Positions 27,273 to 37,426 of a DNA stretch of 64,000 nt are shown here, piece after piece. The notes under the pieces are model-generated. The model was not told the DNA's origin. It saw only the letters and a program-made list of their open reading frames with translations, and searched no databases. Origin of the DNA: Prosthecochloris marina (GTDB lineage Bacteria > Bacteroidota > Chlorobiia > Chlorobiales > Chlorobiaceae); contig NZ_PDNZ01000007.1 of the NCBI RefSeq assembly GCF_003182595.1, positions 1-64,000 of the forward strand, read 5' to 3'. The position numbers and the translations under genes were made by a program. Within the stretch, counting starts at the first letter, position 1, and every line of letters starts with the position of its first letter.

Positions 27273-27959
27273 ATGCGTATCCACATCAATGACATGCCAT
27301 GTGAAGCACAACCGGGAGACATACTCCTTGACGTAGCCAAGCAAAACAAATGCCATATCGGTTACATATGTGGCGGAAGTGGTGTTTGCCAAAGTTGTTT
27401 TGTTTATGTGCAGGAAGGGATGGACCACCTGTCGGAACGAAGTGATGTTGAAAAAGCCTTCATATCCGATAAACTCACTGACGCGGGAGGAAGGCTGGCC
27501 TGCCAGACAAGAATAATAAAGGACGGTCCTGTACGAATACTGTCCAGAGCGGAAATGTTTCGCAGGATAGTTCTCGGTCTGAAGGTTACCGATTTTGTCA
27601 CCTACGCTCAGACCATCGGTTACAATGTCGTCAATCAGCTTCCTTCCGGAATCGGCAATATTTTCAGTCGTGTCAGGGAAGGGAAACTCAATCCCGTAAC
27701 CTCTATCCAGAATATCGGCAAGGGTCTGGGCCCGGCGGCACAACTGATCGGCAAAAATGTTTTCGACACCTTTCCGTTTCTCCAGGCCCCTGTAAATATG
27801 GCAGGTGCCGGCGCAACAGGGTTGCTTGAGGGTGCATCGAGCACGCTCTGCAATGTATCAGGAGGCAAACTGCATCTTCCAGGCACGACATGTAAATCCT
27901 GCGAAGACGATACTCCCGTTGAAAGGGTTCATATTAAAGCAAGTTCTTCTAAAAAATAG
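27273..27959 (+). CDS. Chlorosome envelope [2Fe-2S] protein (CsmI/J/X family), second copy
   Basis: The protein has 228 residues and the same plan as its upstream neighbour: cluster motif CGGSGVCQSC with a fourth Cys in RLACQTR, then a helical membrane-associating region (NPVTSIQNIGKGLGPAAQLI). The last 40 residues carry three extra Cys, including a CKSC pair, absent from the first copy, which may add redox or metal chemistry. It probably shares a transcript with the SdhB-like gene 19 bases downstream. Confidence 0.85.
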   Translation: MRIHINDMPCEAQPGDILLDVAKQNKCHIGYICGGSGVCQSCFVYVQEGMDHLSERSDVEKAFISDKLTDAGGRLACQTRIIKDGPVRILSRAEMFRRIVLGLKVTDFVTYAQTIGYNVVNQLPSGIGNIFSRVREGKLNPVTSIQNIGKGLGPAAQLIGKNVFDTFPFLQAPVNMAGAGATGLLEGASSTLCNVSGGKLHLPGTTCKSCEDDTPVERVHIKASSSKK

Positions 27960-27978
27960 TCTTGTGACTCAACACACA

Positions 27979-28674
27979 ATGGAGTATTCAGTAGTAATTT
28001 CGCGTTTTGATCCTGAAAAAGACCGTTCACCCTACTATCAAGAGTTTCTCGTAGATGCTGCTCCACATGAAAGGGTGCTGGATGTATTGTTGCAAATCAA
28101 GTCTGAACAGGACAGTACGCTTGCCCTGAGAAAATCCTGTGGCCATGGTGTCTGCGGAAGTGATGCCATGCTGATCAACGGAGAAAACAGACTTGCATGT
28201 TCAACATTGGTTAAAGACCTGGAAAGTAACAGAATCAAAGTTGAACCCCTCCCTGGAGCAGTTGTTGAAAAAGATCTCATTGTCAACACGGACCCTTTCT
28301 GGAAAAAATATCAGGCTATCATGCCTTACCTGATTAATGATGAACCACCACCTGACAGAGAACGCCTGCAAAGCCCGAAAGAACATGAAATAATTGAAGA
28401 ATCGACCCGGTGTATTCTTTGCGGAGCCTGTACACAAGCCTGTCCGACCTCCTGGGCAAATGAAGATTATCTTGGGCCAGCCGCACTTCTGAAAGCCTAC
28501 AGGTTTATTTTTGACTCCCGGGATCAGGCAAAACAGGAAAGGCTCAGAAAAGTCGCATCGGATCATGGCATTTGGCAATGTTATACAGCATACAACTGTG
28601 TCGAAGCCTGTCCGAAGGAAATAGATATAACCTGGCATATTACCCGGCTGAAAAAAGCCTCTCTCGGGCTCTAA
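27979..28674 (+). CDS. SdhB/FrdB-like iron-sulfur protein
   Basis: The start at 27979 lies just after the chlorosome gene; longer in-frame starts would overlap it by 150 bases. The 231-residue protein has a [2Fe-2S] site of the succinate dehydrogenase type (SCGHGVCGSD with a later LAC) and the ferredoxin-like motifs CILCGACTQACP and CYTAYNCVEACPK, which would bind the [4Fe-4S] and [3Fe-4S] clusters. No flavoprotein or membrane subunit gene is adjacent. It may belong to a split succinate dehydrogenase/fumarate reductase or serve another electron path. Confidence 0.85.
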   Translation: MEYSVVISRFDPEKDRSPYYQEFLVDAAPHERVLDVLLQIKSEQDSTLALRKSCGHGVCGSDAMLINGENRLACSTLVKDLESNRIKVEPLPGAVVEKDLIVNTDPFWKKYQAIMPYLINDEPPPDRERLQSPKEHEIIEESTRCILCGACTQACPTSWANEDYLGPAALLKAYRFIFDSRDQAKQERLRKVASDHGIWQCYTAYNCVEACPKEIDITWHITRLKKASLGL

Positions 28675-28744
28675 AAAAACAGCTCACCGGCAGGGAGCCC
28701 GGCGCAACCTAATTACAAAACACTAACTCTATCTCTTATAAATA

Positions 28745-29965
28745 ATGGGGTACAGCGGAGAATTTGAAGGCATCGACTTCGATCTGGGAATAAAAACTCT
28801 GGAACGATGGCTCATCAAGCCCGACAAAAAAATGAACATCGCTCTGGGAATTCCCAAAGAAAGGGCCAATGATGAACGCAGGGTTTCGCTTTCTCCGGCA
28901 GGTGTCAAGATCCTCAATGAAAACGGTGTACGAGTACTAATTGAAAAAAATGCCGGCTTGGCAAGTAATTTCACTGATGAAGAATACGCTGAAGCAGGTG
29001 GGTACATAACAGATTCACAAGAAACTCTTTATGAAAATGCAAACGTTATCGTGAAGGTTTCGCCTCCCCAACCCCAAGAAGCCGCTCTCTTCAAGCCCAA
29101 CCAAATGCTCATTTCTGCGCTTCATCTAGGAACTGTCAATAAATCACTCATCAACTCATTTCTTGAAAAAAACATTACCGCCCTCGGGTTCGAGTTTATT
29201 GAAACAAGGGATGGTGAACTGCCTATCGTGAGAACGCTGAGCGAAATAGCAGGCTCTCTGGCAATACAGACAGCAGCGAAATATCTTGAAACAGGCTATG
29301 GTGGAAGAGGTATTCTGCTTGGTGGCATAGCAGGCGTTCCTCCAGCGCATATTACTATTATCGGCGCAGGAACAGTAGGCCTCTTCGCTGCCCAGGATGC
29401 ACTCGGGCTTGGTGCTCAAGTTACAGTCATTGACAAGGAGATCAACCGGCTCAGACGTTTCGAAGCATTCTTCAACCGCCACATCGTTACAGCCATATCC
29501 AATGAGCACTATATCTCGGAACTTGCCAGAATATCCGATGTCATGATTGGAGCGCTCAGTCCAAAGCAAAAAGTCATCAAACACGTTGTCAATGAAAACA
29601 TCATAAAAACAATGCGGCCAGGCTCTGTTATCATCGATGTTTCAATTGACCAGGGAGCCTGTTTTGCAACCAGCAGGCATACAACCCATACGAACCCGAT
29701 ATTTGTCAAGCACGGAGTCACCCACTACTGTGTACCGAACATACCTTCAGCTGTCGCAAGAACAGCATCTTTCGCCCTTACCAATACCTTGTTACCTTTC
29801 CTGATGAAACTCACCGCTCATGAAACCATCACGGAAATCCTCTGGAACAGCCACAGCCTCCGTAAAGGAACCTATACCTTCAAAGGGTATGTAACACAGA
29901 AATCCCTCGCTCAAATCACCGACCTTCCCTGTCGTGAAATCGACATGCTGCTTGCCACCGGATAA
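28745..29965 (+). CDS. ald: Alanine dehydrogenase
   Basis: The protein has 406 residues. The catalytic domain begins near residue 31 (MNIALGIPKERANDERRVSL), so the first 30 residues are an N-terminal extension, or the true start is internal at 28835. The Rossmann motif GAGTVGLFAAQDALGLGAQV and the region RPGSVIIDVSIDQGACF are characteristic. It interconverts alanine and pyruvate plus ammonia with NAD. It stands after the chlorosome-related genes with about 70 bases between. Confidence 0.9.
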   Translation: MGYSGEFEGIDFDLGIKTLERWLIKPDKKMNIALGIPKERANDERRVSLSPAGVKILNENGVRVLIEKNAGLASNFTDEEYAEAGGYITDSQETLYENANVIVKVSPPQPQEAALFKPNQMLISALHLGTVNKSLINSFLEKNITALGFEFIETRDGELPIVRTLSEIAGSLAIQTAAKYLETGYGGRGILLGGIAGVPPAHITIIGAGTVGLFAAQDALGLGAQVTVIDKEINRLRRFEAFFNRHIVTAISNEHYISELARISDVMIGALSPKQKVIKHVVNENIIKTMRPGSVIIDVSIDQGACFATSRHTTHTNPIFVKHGVTHYCVPNIPSAVARTASFALTNTLLPFLMKLTAHETITEILWNSHSLRKGTYTFKGYVTQKSLAQITDLPCREIDMLLATG

Positions 29966-29977
29966 TACCTGCTCTGT

Positions 29978-31489
29978 TTATAGATATGAAAGAGGGTTCC
30001 CCAGTTTTCTGGCAATATAAGATGCACAGGAAACGCCTGAATAGGTAACCGCGATAACCCCTTGTCCTGGAAACGTACTGTCACCGACCGCATAAAGATC
30101 CTTTACTACTGTTCGATTCTGCGGTTTCAGCAAAACATTTTGACCGGGATATAACAGAGGGCCATATGACCCTTTGTAACGATTCAGGTATCGCTCATGA
30201 GTGAATGGTGTGGCAAATATTTTCACCTCTACAGCATCGGATAAGCCCGGAAGAATTTTTTCCGTTCTTCTGATCACCGATGCACCATACCGCTCTTTAG
30301 CCTGCTTATACTTTTCTTCACCCCGCTGATAGGTTTTCCAGTGATCAACTTCATCCGTGACAAAAGCATGTACAACATGCTTTCCCTCGGGAGCCACTGT
30401 CGGGTCGAGAACCGATGGCGCAGAAAAATAGATGGTACCGCCCGGCTCGTTGTAACGAGCCCAGTCATCAACAAGAATGTGATGCATATGAAACCCTTCA
30501 GGTATAACGCCGGCATCAACGCCGAGATACAGCTGAAACCAGCTTGGAGCACGAAGAAACTTGGTTTCAGAAACATTGTAGCGAGCATCTTTTACAAGAC
30601 GGTTGAACGTATCCCATACAGTAGCGTTAGATATAACCGCTTTAGCAGTATGTACGTCTCCGTTACTCAACCTTACCCCTATCGCCCTGCCATTTCGCAG
30701 TAAAATTTCTTCAACATCACAACCGAATTCAACAGCACCCCCGAATTTTTTTATACCGTCACATAACGCTGCAGGAATAACACCAGCGCCTCCCACAGGA
30801 TAGTTGATGCCACCGTGATGCCTGTCTGCGAGGCAAATCCCTGCATTGACAAGAGGCGTCGAAACCGCATCCTGTACAGCCCAGGAATATGCCTCCATAT
30901 CAATAAATTTGAGCAACTCCTCGTCTTTGATATACTTTCTTGCACTCTTTCCCATCGACTGAAAAGTCTTCAATGCGAGCGACAATATTTTTCCCAGATG
31001 TCGGCTTCCCACATTGAGAATATGAATAGGATCTTCAAGCGAACCGGGAGGAAGAGAACTGAGGATATCATGTACCGATCCAAGCTCTTTGTAAAACGCC
31101 ACAATCCCCTCTTTCTCATTGGGAAAACGTTCCATGAGCGTCCCAAGAAACTTCTCCTTCTCATAATAAGCCGGTATGTCAAATCCATCAGGCATATGGA
31201 AATGAATCTGGACAGGGTCGGAAATAACAGGTACATCAATCCCCAGTTTTCTGAAAATCCGAGTGTGCATGTTCAACGTACCGCTGCTTTTATCTTCTCC
31301 AAAACCATAAAAGACCGAAGCACCAGCATCGAATGTGTACCCCTTGTGCTTGAAGGCTGCGCAGCTGCCACCGGGATAACTGTTTTTTTCAAAAGTAAGC
31401 GTAGAAAAACCTCTTTCCTGGAGAAGAGCAGCGGCTGTAAGCCCTCCAATACCTGAACCGATGACAATTATATCTGAAGAATAAGCCAT
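29978..31489 (-). CDS. crtH: Carotenoid cis-trans isomerase, CrtISO/CrtH type
   Basis: The protein has 503 residues. The FAD dinucleotide-binding motif opens the protein (IIVIGSGIGGLTAAALLQERG) and the C-terminal motif LYAVGDSTFPGQGVIAVTYSG is that of the phytoene-desaturase/CrtISO family. In green sulfur bacteria CrtH converts poly-cis lycopene made by CrtP/CrtQ into the all-trans form. The placement beside ald and the paired Csm genes matches the order I recall for Chlorobium tepidum. A related desaturase is the alternative. Confidence 0.85.
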   Translation of the reverse strand: MAYSSDIIVIGSGIGGLTAAALLQERGFSTLTFEKNSYPGGSCAAFKHKGYTFDAGASVFYGFGEDKSSGTLNMHTRIFRKLGIDVPVISDPVQIHFHMPDGFDIPAYYEKEKFLGTLMERFPNEKEGIVAFYKELGSVHDILSSLPPGSLEDPIHILNVGSRHLGKILSLALKTFQSMGKSARKYIKDEELLKFIDMEAYSWAVQDAVSTPLVNAGICLADRHHGGINYPVGGAGVIPAALCDGIKKFGGAVEFGCDVEEILLRNGRAIGVRLSNGDVHTAKAVISNATVWDTFNRLVKDARYNVSETKFLRAPSWFQLYLGVDAGVIPEGFHMHHILVDDWARYNEPGGTIYFSAPSVLDPTVAPEGKHVVHAFVTDEVDHWKTYQRGEEKYKQAKERYGASVIRRTEKILPGLSDAVEVKIFATPFTHERYLNRYKGSYGPLLYPGQNVLLKPQNRTVVKDLYAVGDSTFPGQGVIAVTYSGVSCASYIARKLGNPLSYL

Positions 31490-31629
31490 TACGAGATAAC
31501 CCTGTTGTTTTATACCTTAAGCTTCATTAAAATAGATTCTTATAATACTATATTACTAGCGCTTCACTTTTTACGTAACAGTATATAATGATAACGAGCT
31601 GATCAAAGAACTTTTACCGAATTCAGAAT

Positions 31630-32259
31630 ATGACGAGTTCCCCGCATAAAAAAAACGTTCCTGAATCCAAAAACACGCTTTCTGCAAAAGAAAAAATTAA
31701 ACAGCAGGAGTTTCAGGAAGAAGCCGTTGAGCACATTAACGCATTATACAACTATGCGTTGCATCTTACGATGAATCCGGATGATGCAAATGACTTGGTA
31801 CAGGAAACCTATCTCAAAGCATATAAATTTTTTGATTCGTTTGAGAAGGGAACAAACTGCAAAGCGTGGCTGTTTAAAATCCTTAAAAACAATTATATCA
31901 ACAAATTTAGAAAAAATGCTCGTGAGCCAGGCAAAGTTGACTATGACCTCATAAAAGATTTTTATCATTCGATAAAAGACACGCAAAACGACAATGAAGA
32001 CCTGAACACAGGCTATTTCAGGTCACTGATGCACGATGAAGTATACCAAGCATTAAATTCATTACCGGAAGAGTTTAAGGAAGTCATACAATTATGTGAT
32101 ATTGAAGGTTTCACGTACGAAGAAATTGCAAATATGGTTGAAAGCCCGATCGGAACAGTAAGATCAAGACTCTACAGAGGCAGAAAGCTTTTGCGCACGA
32201 AGCTCAATGATTTTGCAAAAAAACACGGGTATAACACCGACAACAGGGAAACTCCGTAA
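31630..32259 (+). CDS. ECF-type RNA polymerase sigma factor
   Basis: The protein has 209 residues. Sigma region 2 shows [20 protein letters not shown] and [15 protein letters not shown]; region 4 shows [20 protein letters not shown] and [14 protein letters not shown]. Region 3 is absent, as in ECF factors. The next gene encodes a zinc-finger anti-sigma factor, so the pair probably forms a stress switch. The signal is unknown. Confidence 0.92.
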   Translation: MTSSPHKKNVPESKNTLSAKEKIKQQEFQEEAVEHINALYNYALHLTMNPDDANDLVQETYLKAYKFFDSFEKGTNCKAWLFKILKNNYINKFRKNAREPGKVDYDLIKDFYHSIKDTQNDNEDLNTGYFRSLMHDEVYQALNSLPEEFKEVIQLCDIEGFTYEEIANMVESPIGTVRSRLYRGRKLLRTKLNDFAKKHGYNTDNRETP

Positions 32260-32290
32260 TACTCACATAACACATGAATTAATCAGTACA

Positions 32291-32518
32291 ATGAATTGCA
32301 CACAAGCCCAGAATCTTATGAGCGCAGCTGTCGATGGAGAGCTGACGCTTGAAGAACAGGAGGGTTTTGAAAAACACATTCAGACGTGTCCCACCTGCTT
32401 TCGTGAATTCAAAGAAGCTCAAAAAACAAAAAGCATTATCAGGGAAAAAATCATCAGATTCAAGGCACCTCAATCCCTGGTTAATTCCATTCTGAAGCTT
32501 AGCGACACACCACTCTGA
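32291..32518 (+). CDS. Zinc-finger (ZAS) anti-sigma factor
   Basis: The protein has 75 residues, with the start at 32291 after the sigma gene (a longer in-frame start would overlap it). The pattern [19 protein letters not shown] and HIQTCPTC gives the His-x3-Cys-x2-Cys zinc site of ZAS domains. There is no transmembrane segment, so it would act in the cytoplasm, possibly redox-responsive like RsrA. Confidence 0.85.
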   Translation: MNCTQAQNLMSAAVDGELTLEEQEGFEKHIQTCPTCFREFKEAQKTKSIIREKIIRFKAPQSLVNSILKLSDTPL

Positions 32519-32687
32519 TTAACCGGGAAAAACTCAAGCTCTTCGCAAAAGTGAGGGCAATAATTTCTTTCCGGAAAAAAAAATTTTTTGTGTTTGATTT
32601 GTATGAATAAATAACTATATAACCACCACAAGAATGAATTCCCCCTTTAAATGCAGTGCTTTTAAGCACTGAATTAACTCTTAAGCG

Positions 32688-33065
32688 ATGGGCCAAAATA
32701 TTATTATTGACGAAGAAGAGGTAAAAAAGTGGAACCTCAAAATGCCTGAAGAGATGCTGACAGCAGTTGCCAATCGTTTTAAACTGCTCTCTGAACCAAT
32801 GCGCCTTAGGATACTCCGGACGCTTTGCGAAAGAGAAAGAACTGTTCAGGAAATTGTCAACCAGATCAATGCAAGCCAGGCCAATGTTTCAAAACATCTG
32901 GCCCTCATGCACGACAATGGAATTGTCAACCGAAGGAAAGAAGGACTGAAATGCTATTATAGTATTGCAGATGACAGCATTATCTTTGCCTGTTATCTTA
33001 TATCCAAAAGCGTTGTCGAAAATCTGCAGGACAGACTGAGCTGGCTTCAGAAAGTCGAAAGCTGA
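32688..33065 (+). CDS. ArsR-family transcriptional regulator
   Basis: The protein has 125 residues. The winged helix reads [20 protein letters not shown], then [20 protein letters not shown] and a wing with [12 protein letters not shown]. The CxC metal site in helix 3 of SmtB/ArsR is not present, so the signal need not be a metal. No obvious target operon is adjacent; the sigma pair lies upstream and heat-shock genes downstream. Confidence 0.88.
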   Translation: MGQNIIIDEEEVKKWNLKMPEEMLTAVANRFKLLSEPMRLRILRTLCERERTVQEIVNQINASQANVSKHLALMHDNGIVNRRKEGLKCYYSIADDSIIFACYLISKSVVENLQDRLSWLQKVES

Positions 33066-33555
33066 TTTCCTGTCTGTAGCTTCATAACCGCTCATATCTC
33101 TCTTCATGCACAGTGAAGGAGCGAGTCGGCTCACCCTCAACGCATCTCATTTCAATTATATGAGAGCCTTTTTCTCCGCCCATCTCCGCCACATCTTGAC
33201 AATCGTTCAACTTAGGCGTAAATCATTATTCAACTCTGTCAACCTCTTTCAGAACAATTCACCTACGACCATTCTCTATACCCCCCGTTGCGTTTCATCG
33301 CCGCAGTGATGTTGTTATGATCATCATCTCAGCACTTACTGTCCCTCCACATTATTTCTGTCACACATCGTGCCAGAAAATATGACAAATATACCTCCTT
33401 CTTTTCACATGCTCTGACAAAAATCCAGCACTTTACTGACTAAGAGAGAAAAAATCAGTTTGGCACATAATTTGCCTTACTTGTTAATAGAATTGTGTAC
33501 CACACAGGGACACAGCTAAACAACCGTAATGAATGAACAGAGAAAGGAGCATACC
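33066..33555. other. Regulatory region ahead of hsp20
   Basis: About 490 bases without a gene. It contains the sigma-54-like promoter at 33461-33475. No CIRCE element (TTAGCACTC-N9-GAGTGCTAA) was seen, so HrcA control is not indicated. Confidence 0.5.
33461..33475 (+). promoter_or_regulatory. Sigma-54-like promoter for hsp20-dnaK
   Basis: TGGCAC, five bases, then TTGC matches the invariant -24/-12 elements of sigma-54 promoters (the base after TTGC is C rather than A/T). It lies about 80 bases before the hsp20 start. Confidence 0.5.
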
Positions 33556-33954
33556 ATGTTAGTGAAATTATCCAAAGACCCGCTTAAATTATTCGATGAC
33601 ATCTGGGAGGGAACCCAGTTACCTGCAACTCCAGCCTTCAAGGCAGACATCTCTGAAGATGAAAATGCATTTCATATAGAAGCCGAAATGCCCGGTGTAA
33701 AAAAAGAAGATATTACTCTGGGTGTCGAAGAAAATGTACTGACCATCAAAGGAGAAAGAGAACAGAAAACCGAAGAACAGGGAAAAAATTATCATCGAAC
33801 AGAGAGAACCTACGGAAGCTTTTCCCGTAGTTTCAATCTCGGAGAGCTGATAGATCAGGATACAATAGAAGCTTCTTTTGAAGAAGGTCTCCTGCATGTC
33901 AGTCTTCCAAAAGCACAGCAGGTCAGAAAAAACAAAGAAATAACGATCAAGTAA
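33556..33954 (+). CDS. Small heat shock protein, Hsp20 family
   Basis: The start at 33556 has an AAAGGAG site; an upstream in-frame ATG at 33529 is less likely. The 132-residue protein has an alpha-crystallin domain from [20 protein letters not shown] to [20 protein letters not shown] with the terminal [10 protein letters not shown] strand. It is an ATP-independent holdase. It precedes dnaK with an attenuating hairpin between. Confidence 0.93.
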   Translation: MLVKLSKDPLKLFDDIWEGTQLPATPAFKADISEDENAFHIEAEMPGVKKEDITLGVEENVLTIKGEREQKTEEQGKNYHRTERTYGSFSRSFNLGELIDQDTIEASFEEGLLHVSLPKAQQVRKNKEITIK

Positions 33955-33978
33955 TCTCAGTGAATTTCATGTCAGGTG

Positions 33979-34006
33979 CCCTTTACATGCGGGTAAAGGG
34001 GCCTTT
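33979..34006 (+). terminator. Hairpin between hsp20 and dnaK
   Basis: CCCTTTAC and GTAAAGGG form a perfect 8-bp stem around ATGCGG, followed shortly by CCTTTT. It probably terminates part of the transcription, lowering dnaK relative to hsp20. Confidence 0.55.
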
Positions 34007-34036
34007 TGACAGGACACTAAAAACAAGGAAATAATT

Positions 34037-35968
34037 ATGGGCAAAATTATCGGAATCGATCTTGGCACAACAAACTCCTGTGTCGCGGTAATGCAGGGAA
34101 CACAGCCAACGGTCATAGAAAACTCCGAAGGCTACAGGACAACTCCGTCAATGGTAGCATTCACGAAAAACGGTGAACGCCTCGTCGGACACGCTGCAAA
34201 AAGGCAGGCTATCACCAATGCACAGAATACCATCTTCTCCATCAAGCGCTTCATGGGGCGAAAATTTGATGAAGTACCAAATGAAAAGAAAATTGCTCCT
34301 TACAAGGTAGTCAATACAAATGGAGAAGCACGGGTCGAAATCGACGACAAAACCTATTCTCCTCAGGAAATTTCAGCAATGATCTTGCAGAAAATGAAAC
34401 AGACTGCTGAAGATTTTTTAGGTGAAAAAGTTACCGAAGCAGTTATTACCGTGCCGGCTTACTTCAATGATGCACAGAGGCAGGCAACGAAAGACGCAGG
34501 GAAAATTGCCGGACTCGATGTCAAACGCATCATAAATGAACCTACAGCAGCGTCTCTTGCATACGGACTCGACAAAACAAAAGAAAATGAAAAAGTCGCT
34601 GTATTTGACCTGGGGGGAGGCACATTTGACATTTCAATTCTCGAACTTGGTGACGGTGTCTTCGAAGTAAAGGCAACCGACGGTGATACTCATCTTGGAG
34701 GAGACGATTTTGATCAGAAAATCATCAACTACCTTGCAGAAGAATTCAAAAAGCAGGAAGGTATCGATCTCAGAAAAGATATGATGGCGTTACAGAGGTT
34801 GAAAGAAGCTTCTGAAAAAGCAAAGGTCGAGCTTTCATCACGCACAGATACCGAAATTAATCTTCCCTTTATCACTGCAACCCAGGAAGGCCCCAAACAC
34901 CTTGTCGTCAATCTGACACGAGCAAAGTTCGAGGCAATGTGTTCCGACCTGTTCGACAGCCTGGTCGAACCCTGCAAAAGGGCAATTAAAAACTCGAAAG
35001 TAAAAACCAGCGAGATCGATGAAGTAGTACTTGTAGGTGGTTCCACAAGAATCCCGAAAGTTCAAGAGATCGTCAAGGATCTTTTCAATAAAGAACCCAA
35101 CAAAAGTGTCAACCCTGATGAAGTTGTAGCCGTTGGTGCTGCAATACAGGGCGGTGTTCTGAGTGGAGACGTCAGCGACGTACTGCTTCTGGATGTAACA
35201 CCACTTTCACTCGGGATCGAAACTCTTGGAGGAGTTATGACCAAGCTGATCGATGCCAACACGACAATTCCGACGAAAAAACAGGAGATTTTCTCGACAG
35301 CGGCGGACAGCCAAACGTCGGTTGAGGTACATGTTCTTCAGGGAGAAAGACCAATGGCAACGGACAATAAAACCCTTGGGCGTTTCCATCTCGGTGATAT
35401 TCCTCCTGCACCGCGCGGAGTCCCTCAGATTGAAGTTGCGTTTGATATCGATTCAAACGGCATTCTTAACGTTTCAGCAAAGGACAAGGCAACAGGCAAA
35501 GAACAGAGCATTCGTATCGAAGCCAGCGGCAAACTCAGTGAGTCCGAAATCGAAAAAATGAAAGATGATGCGAAACAGCACGCTGCGGAAGATGAAAAGC
35601 GCAAAGAGGAAATCGACCTGAAAAATAGCGCGGATTCACTCATCTTCAGTACCGAAAAACAACTACAGGAACTGGACGACAAAGTTCCCTCCGACAAAAA
35701 AGCAGAATTGGAATCTGCACTTGAAAAACTCAAGGAAGCTCATAAGTCCGGCAGTGTCGATTCGATTAAACCGGCAATGGATGAGCTGAACAAAGTCTGG
35801 AGCGAAGTAGCCTCTACGATGTATCAGTCTCAACCTGGCGAAACACCTCCCTCACCCGGACCTGATACCACCGAAGCCGAAGGAAATGACAAAACAAAAA
35901 AAGATAACGGTGATGGTGAAGTCGATGCTGAATATGAGGTAATCGATGGCAACGATAAAGACAAATAA
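34037..35968 (+). CDS. dnaK: Chaperone DnaK (Hsp70)
   Basis: The protein has 643 residues, the standard length. The ATPase domain starts [16 protein letters not shown] and includes [15 protein letters not shown] and [13 protein letters not shown]. The substrate-binding domain and an acidic disordered tail ending in Asp/Lys follow. It refolds proteins with DnaJ and GrpE, neither of which is adjacent. It sits behind hsp20 and a possible sigma-54 promoter. Confidence 0.98.
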   Translation: MGKIIGIDLGTTNSCVAVMQGTQPTVIENSEGYRTTPSMVAFTKNGERLVGHAAKRQAITNAQNTIFSIKRFMGRKFDEVPNEKKIAPYKVVNTNGEARVEIDDKTYSPQEISAMILQKMKQTAEDFLGEKVTEAVITVPAYFNDAQRQATKDAGKIAGLDVKRIINEPTAASLAYGLDKTKENEKVAVFDLGGGTFDISILELGDGVFEVKATDGDTHLGGDDFDQKIINYLAEEFKKQEGIDLRKDMMALQRLKEASEKAKVELSSRTDTEINLPFITATQEGPKHLVVNLTRAKFEAMCSDLFDSLVEPCKRAIKNSKVKTSEIDEVVLVGGSTRIPKVQEIVKDLFNKEPNKSVNPDEVVAVGAAIQGGVLSGDVSDVLLLDVTPLSLGIETLGGVMTKLIDANTTIPTKKQEIFSTAADSQTSVEVHVLQGERPMATDNKTLGRFHLGDIPPAPRGVPQIEVAFDIDSNGILNVSAKDKATGKEQSIRIEASGKLSESEIEKMKDDAKQHAAEDEKRKEEIDLKNSADSLIFSTEKQLQELDDKVPSDKKAELESALEKLKEAHKSGSVDSIKPAMDELNKVWSEVASTMYQSQPGETPPSPGPDTTEAEGNDKTKKDNGDGEVDAEYEVIDGNDKDK

Positions 35969-35992
35969 GACAGGTTCTTCCATACCTTACAG

Positions 35993-36024
35993 AAAAAGGG
36001 ATTCCATGTGAATCCCTTTTTTAT
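35993..36024 (+). terminator. Rho-independent terminator after dnaK
   Basis: AAAAAGGGATTC and GAATCCCTTTTTT form a 12-bp stem around a 5-base loop and run directly into T residues. Confidence 0.9.
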
Positions 36025-36106
36025 TTGCCACTGTTTTACTAACTTAAGCGATATATATTTTCCATGCTGGTGTGTTTTAATTTTCGACAATTTAAACACT
36101 TTTACG

Positions 36107-36490
36107 ATGCAATCAGCTGTCTGGTCCGGCAATGCCCTACATAAAGTTGCCAAGTATTTCATAACCTCTGCGAAAAGAGATCCCAACGGCAAACTTGAAC
36201 TGGTAATATCTCCAGCTTCGGGGAGAAGAAAACTATTTCCCACAAAAGAAATTATTGAACAGTTGAAAGAGGGTAAAATTCAGTTGCTTGTTCTCACAAC
36301 ACAGCCGGACATAGCAATCAATCTGCCCCAAAAAGTGCTGGACAATGAAAACCGATATGTTATTGATTTCGACAAGCGCGGCATTAAATGGACAATGCGT
36401 GATATACCGGTGTTTTACGACAACCTCCGTGACCAGCTTTGCGTAGAAATAGATAAAGAAACCTATACCCTCGACCAGTTCTTCAAATAG
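36107..36490 (+). CDS. Conserved-looking protein of unknown function
   Basis: The start at 36107 is the first ATG after the dnaK terminator; longer frames would run through the terminator. The 127-residue product has a mixed alpha/beta pattern with [20 protein letters not shown] and [20 protein letters not shown]. There is no signal peptide. I do not recognise the family. Clear codon structure and a strong terminator downstream support a real gene. Confidence 0.65.
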   Translation: MQSAVWSGNALHKVAKYFITSAKRDPNGKLELVISPASGRRKLFPTKEIIEQLKEGKIQLLVLTTQPDIAINLPQKVLDNENRYVIDFDKRGIKWTMRDIPVFYDNLRDQLCVEIDKETYTLDQFFK

Positions 36491-36527
36491 AGCAAAGGTG
36501 CAGTCAGATCAGTAGTAATAAAAAAAC

Positions 36528-36566
36528 AAAAAACCCGGGAGCCTTACCCGGGGTTTTTTGTTTTTT
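36528..36566. terminator. Bidirectional terminator
   Basis: AAAAAACCCGGG pairs with CCCGGGGTTTTTT between two convergent genes; A and T runs flank both sides. Confidence 0.85.
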
Positions 36567-36585
36567 CTGAATCTCTTTACTTACT

Positions 36586-37356
36586 CTACTGTAACTTACG
36601 GTCAACTATTTTTGCTTCATTCGAGTTGGGATAGAGCTGTACCAACTCCTTGTATCTTACCTTTGCATTGGTGGAATCACCAATATTTTCAAAGGCAAGC
36701 CCCTGCTTGAAGTAAGCCGAAGGGCGCTTATCTCCCTCCGGATACTTTTCGATAACAAGCTGGTACTCAAGAATAGCTTTTTCAAACCACTTCTCATTAT
36801 AATAAGTCTCGGCAATATAGTACTGAGCATCATCAGCAAGCGGTGATGAAGGATAATTATCCAAAAGCAGTCCAAGCTCCTTTCTTGCCGAAGAATAATT
36901 ATAGCTCTCAAAATACCGTACTCCCGTATCGTATAACCCCTGATCATCCACAGCAGAAGCTGAAGATGTTTCAATGCCGGAAACCCCGGAATCGGGAACA
37001 GACGAGGCACTTTCCGGATCTACAGGAAGCGTGACTTTTTCGAGAGGCTGCGAAGAGGCTGTTGTATCCGCAGAAAGAAGAGCAAGGTCACCGCTGGTTG
37101 AAACGCCAGGCTGACCTGATTCTCCTAATTTGAAACGCAGTTCTTCTATTGTTCCCTGCAACAGGGCGACCTCTTCGCGAAGCTGTTCAACTTCAGAATA
37201 CACTTGTGCATTCTGACCACCGGACTTTTGAGATTGCGTTTTGAGTTCCTTGACATCATCCTGCAACATATAAAGATCAGTCTTGGAAGCGCACCCCGCA
37301 ACCATAACGCCAACAATGCCAAGGGCAACTATTCTACTGGTATGTTTCATCGTCAT
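36586..37356 (-). CDS. ybgF: Tol-Pal system protein YbgF/CpoB
   Basis: The protein has 256 residues. A signal with a VAGC lipobox makes this a lipoprotein, whereas E. coli CpoB is soluble periplasmic. A coiled-coil segment (residues about 25-75) is followed by a Ser-rich linker and three TPRs beginning LYDTGVRYFESYNYSSARKE. CpoB coordinates outer-membrane constriction with peptidoglycan synthesis. It is the last gene of the Tol cluster. Confidence 0.9.
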   Translation of the reverse strand: MTMKHTSRIVALGIVGVMVAGCASKTDLYMLQDDVKELKTQSQKSGGQNAQVYSEVEQLREEVALLQGTIEELRFKLGESGQPGVSTSGDLALLSADTTASSQPLEKVTLPVDPESASSVPDSGVSGIETSSASAVDDQGLYDTGVRYFESYNYSSARKELGLLLDNYPSSPLADDAQYYIAETYYNEKWFEKAILEYQLVIEKYPEGDKRPSAYFKQGLAFENIGDSTNAKVRYKELVQLYPNSNEAKIVDRKLQ

Positions 37357-37426
37357 TCACAGCTTGTTCATAAGTACAAATGCCCGCTTCTTTCCAAGAG
37401 ACACTTATGCTTATTATGAAAAAATA

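Noticed and set aside
33066..33555. CIRCE/HrcA operator before the heat-shock genes
   Set aside because: No TTAGCACTC-N9-GAGTGCTAA-like sequence is present.
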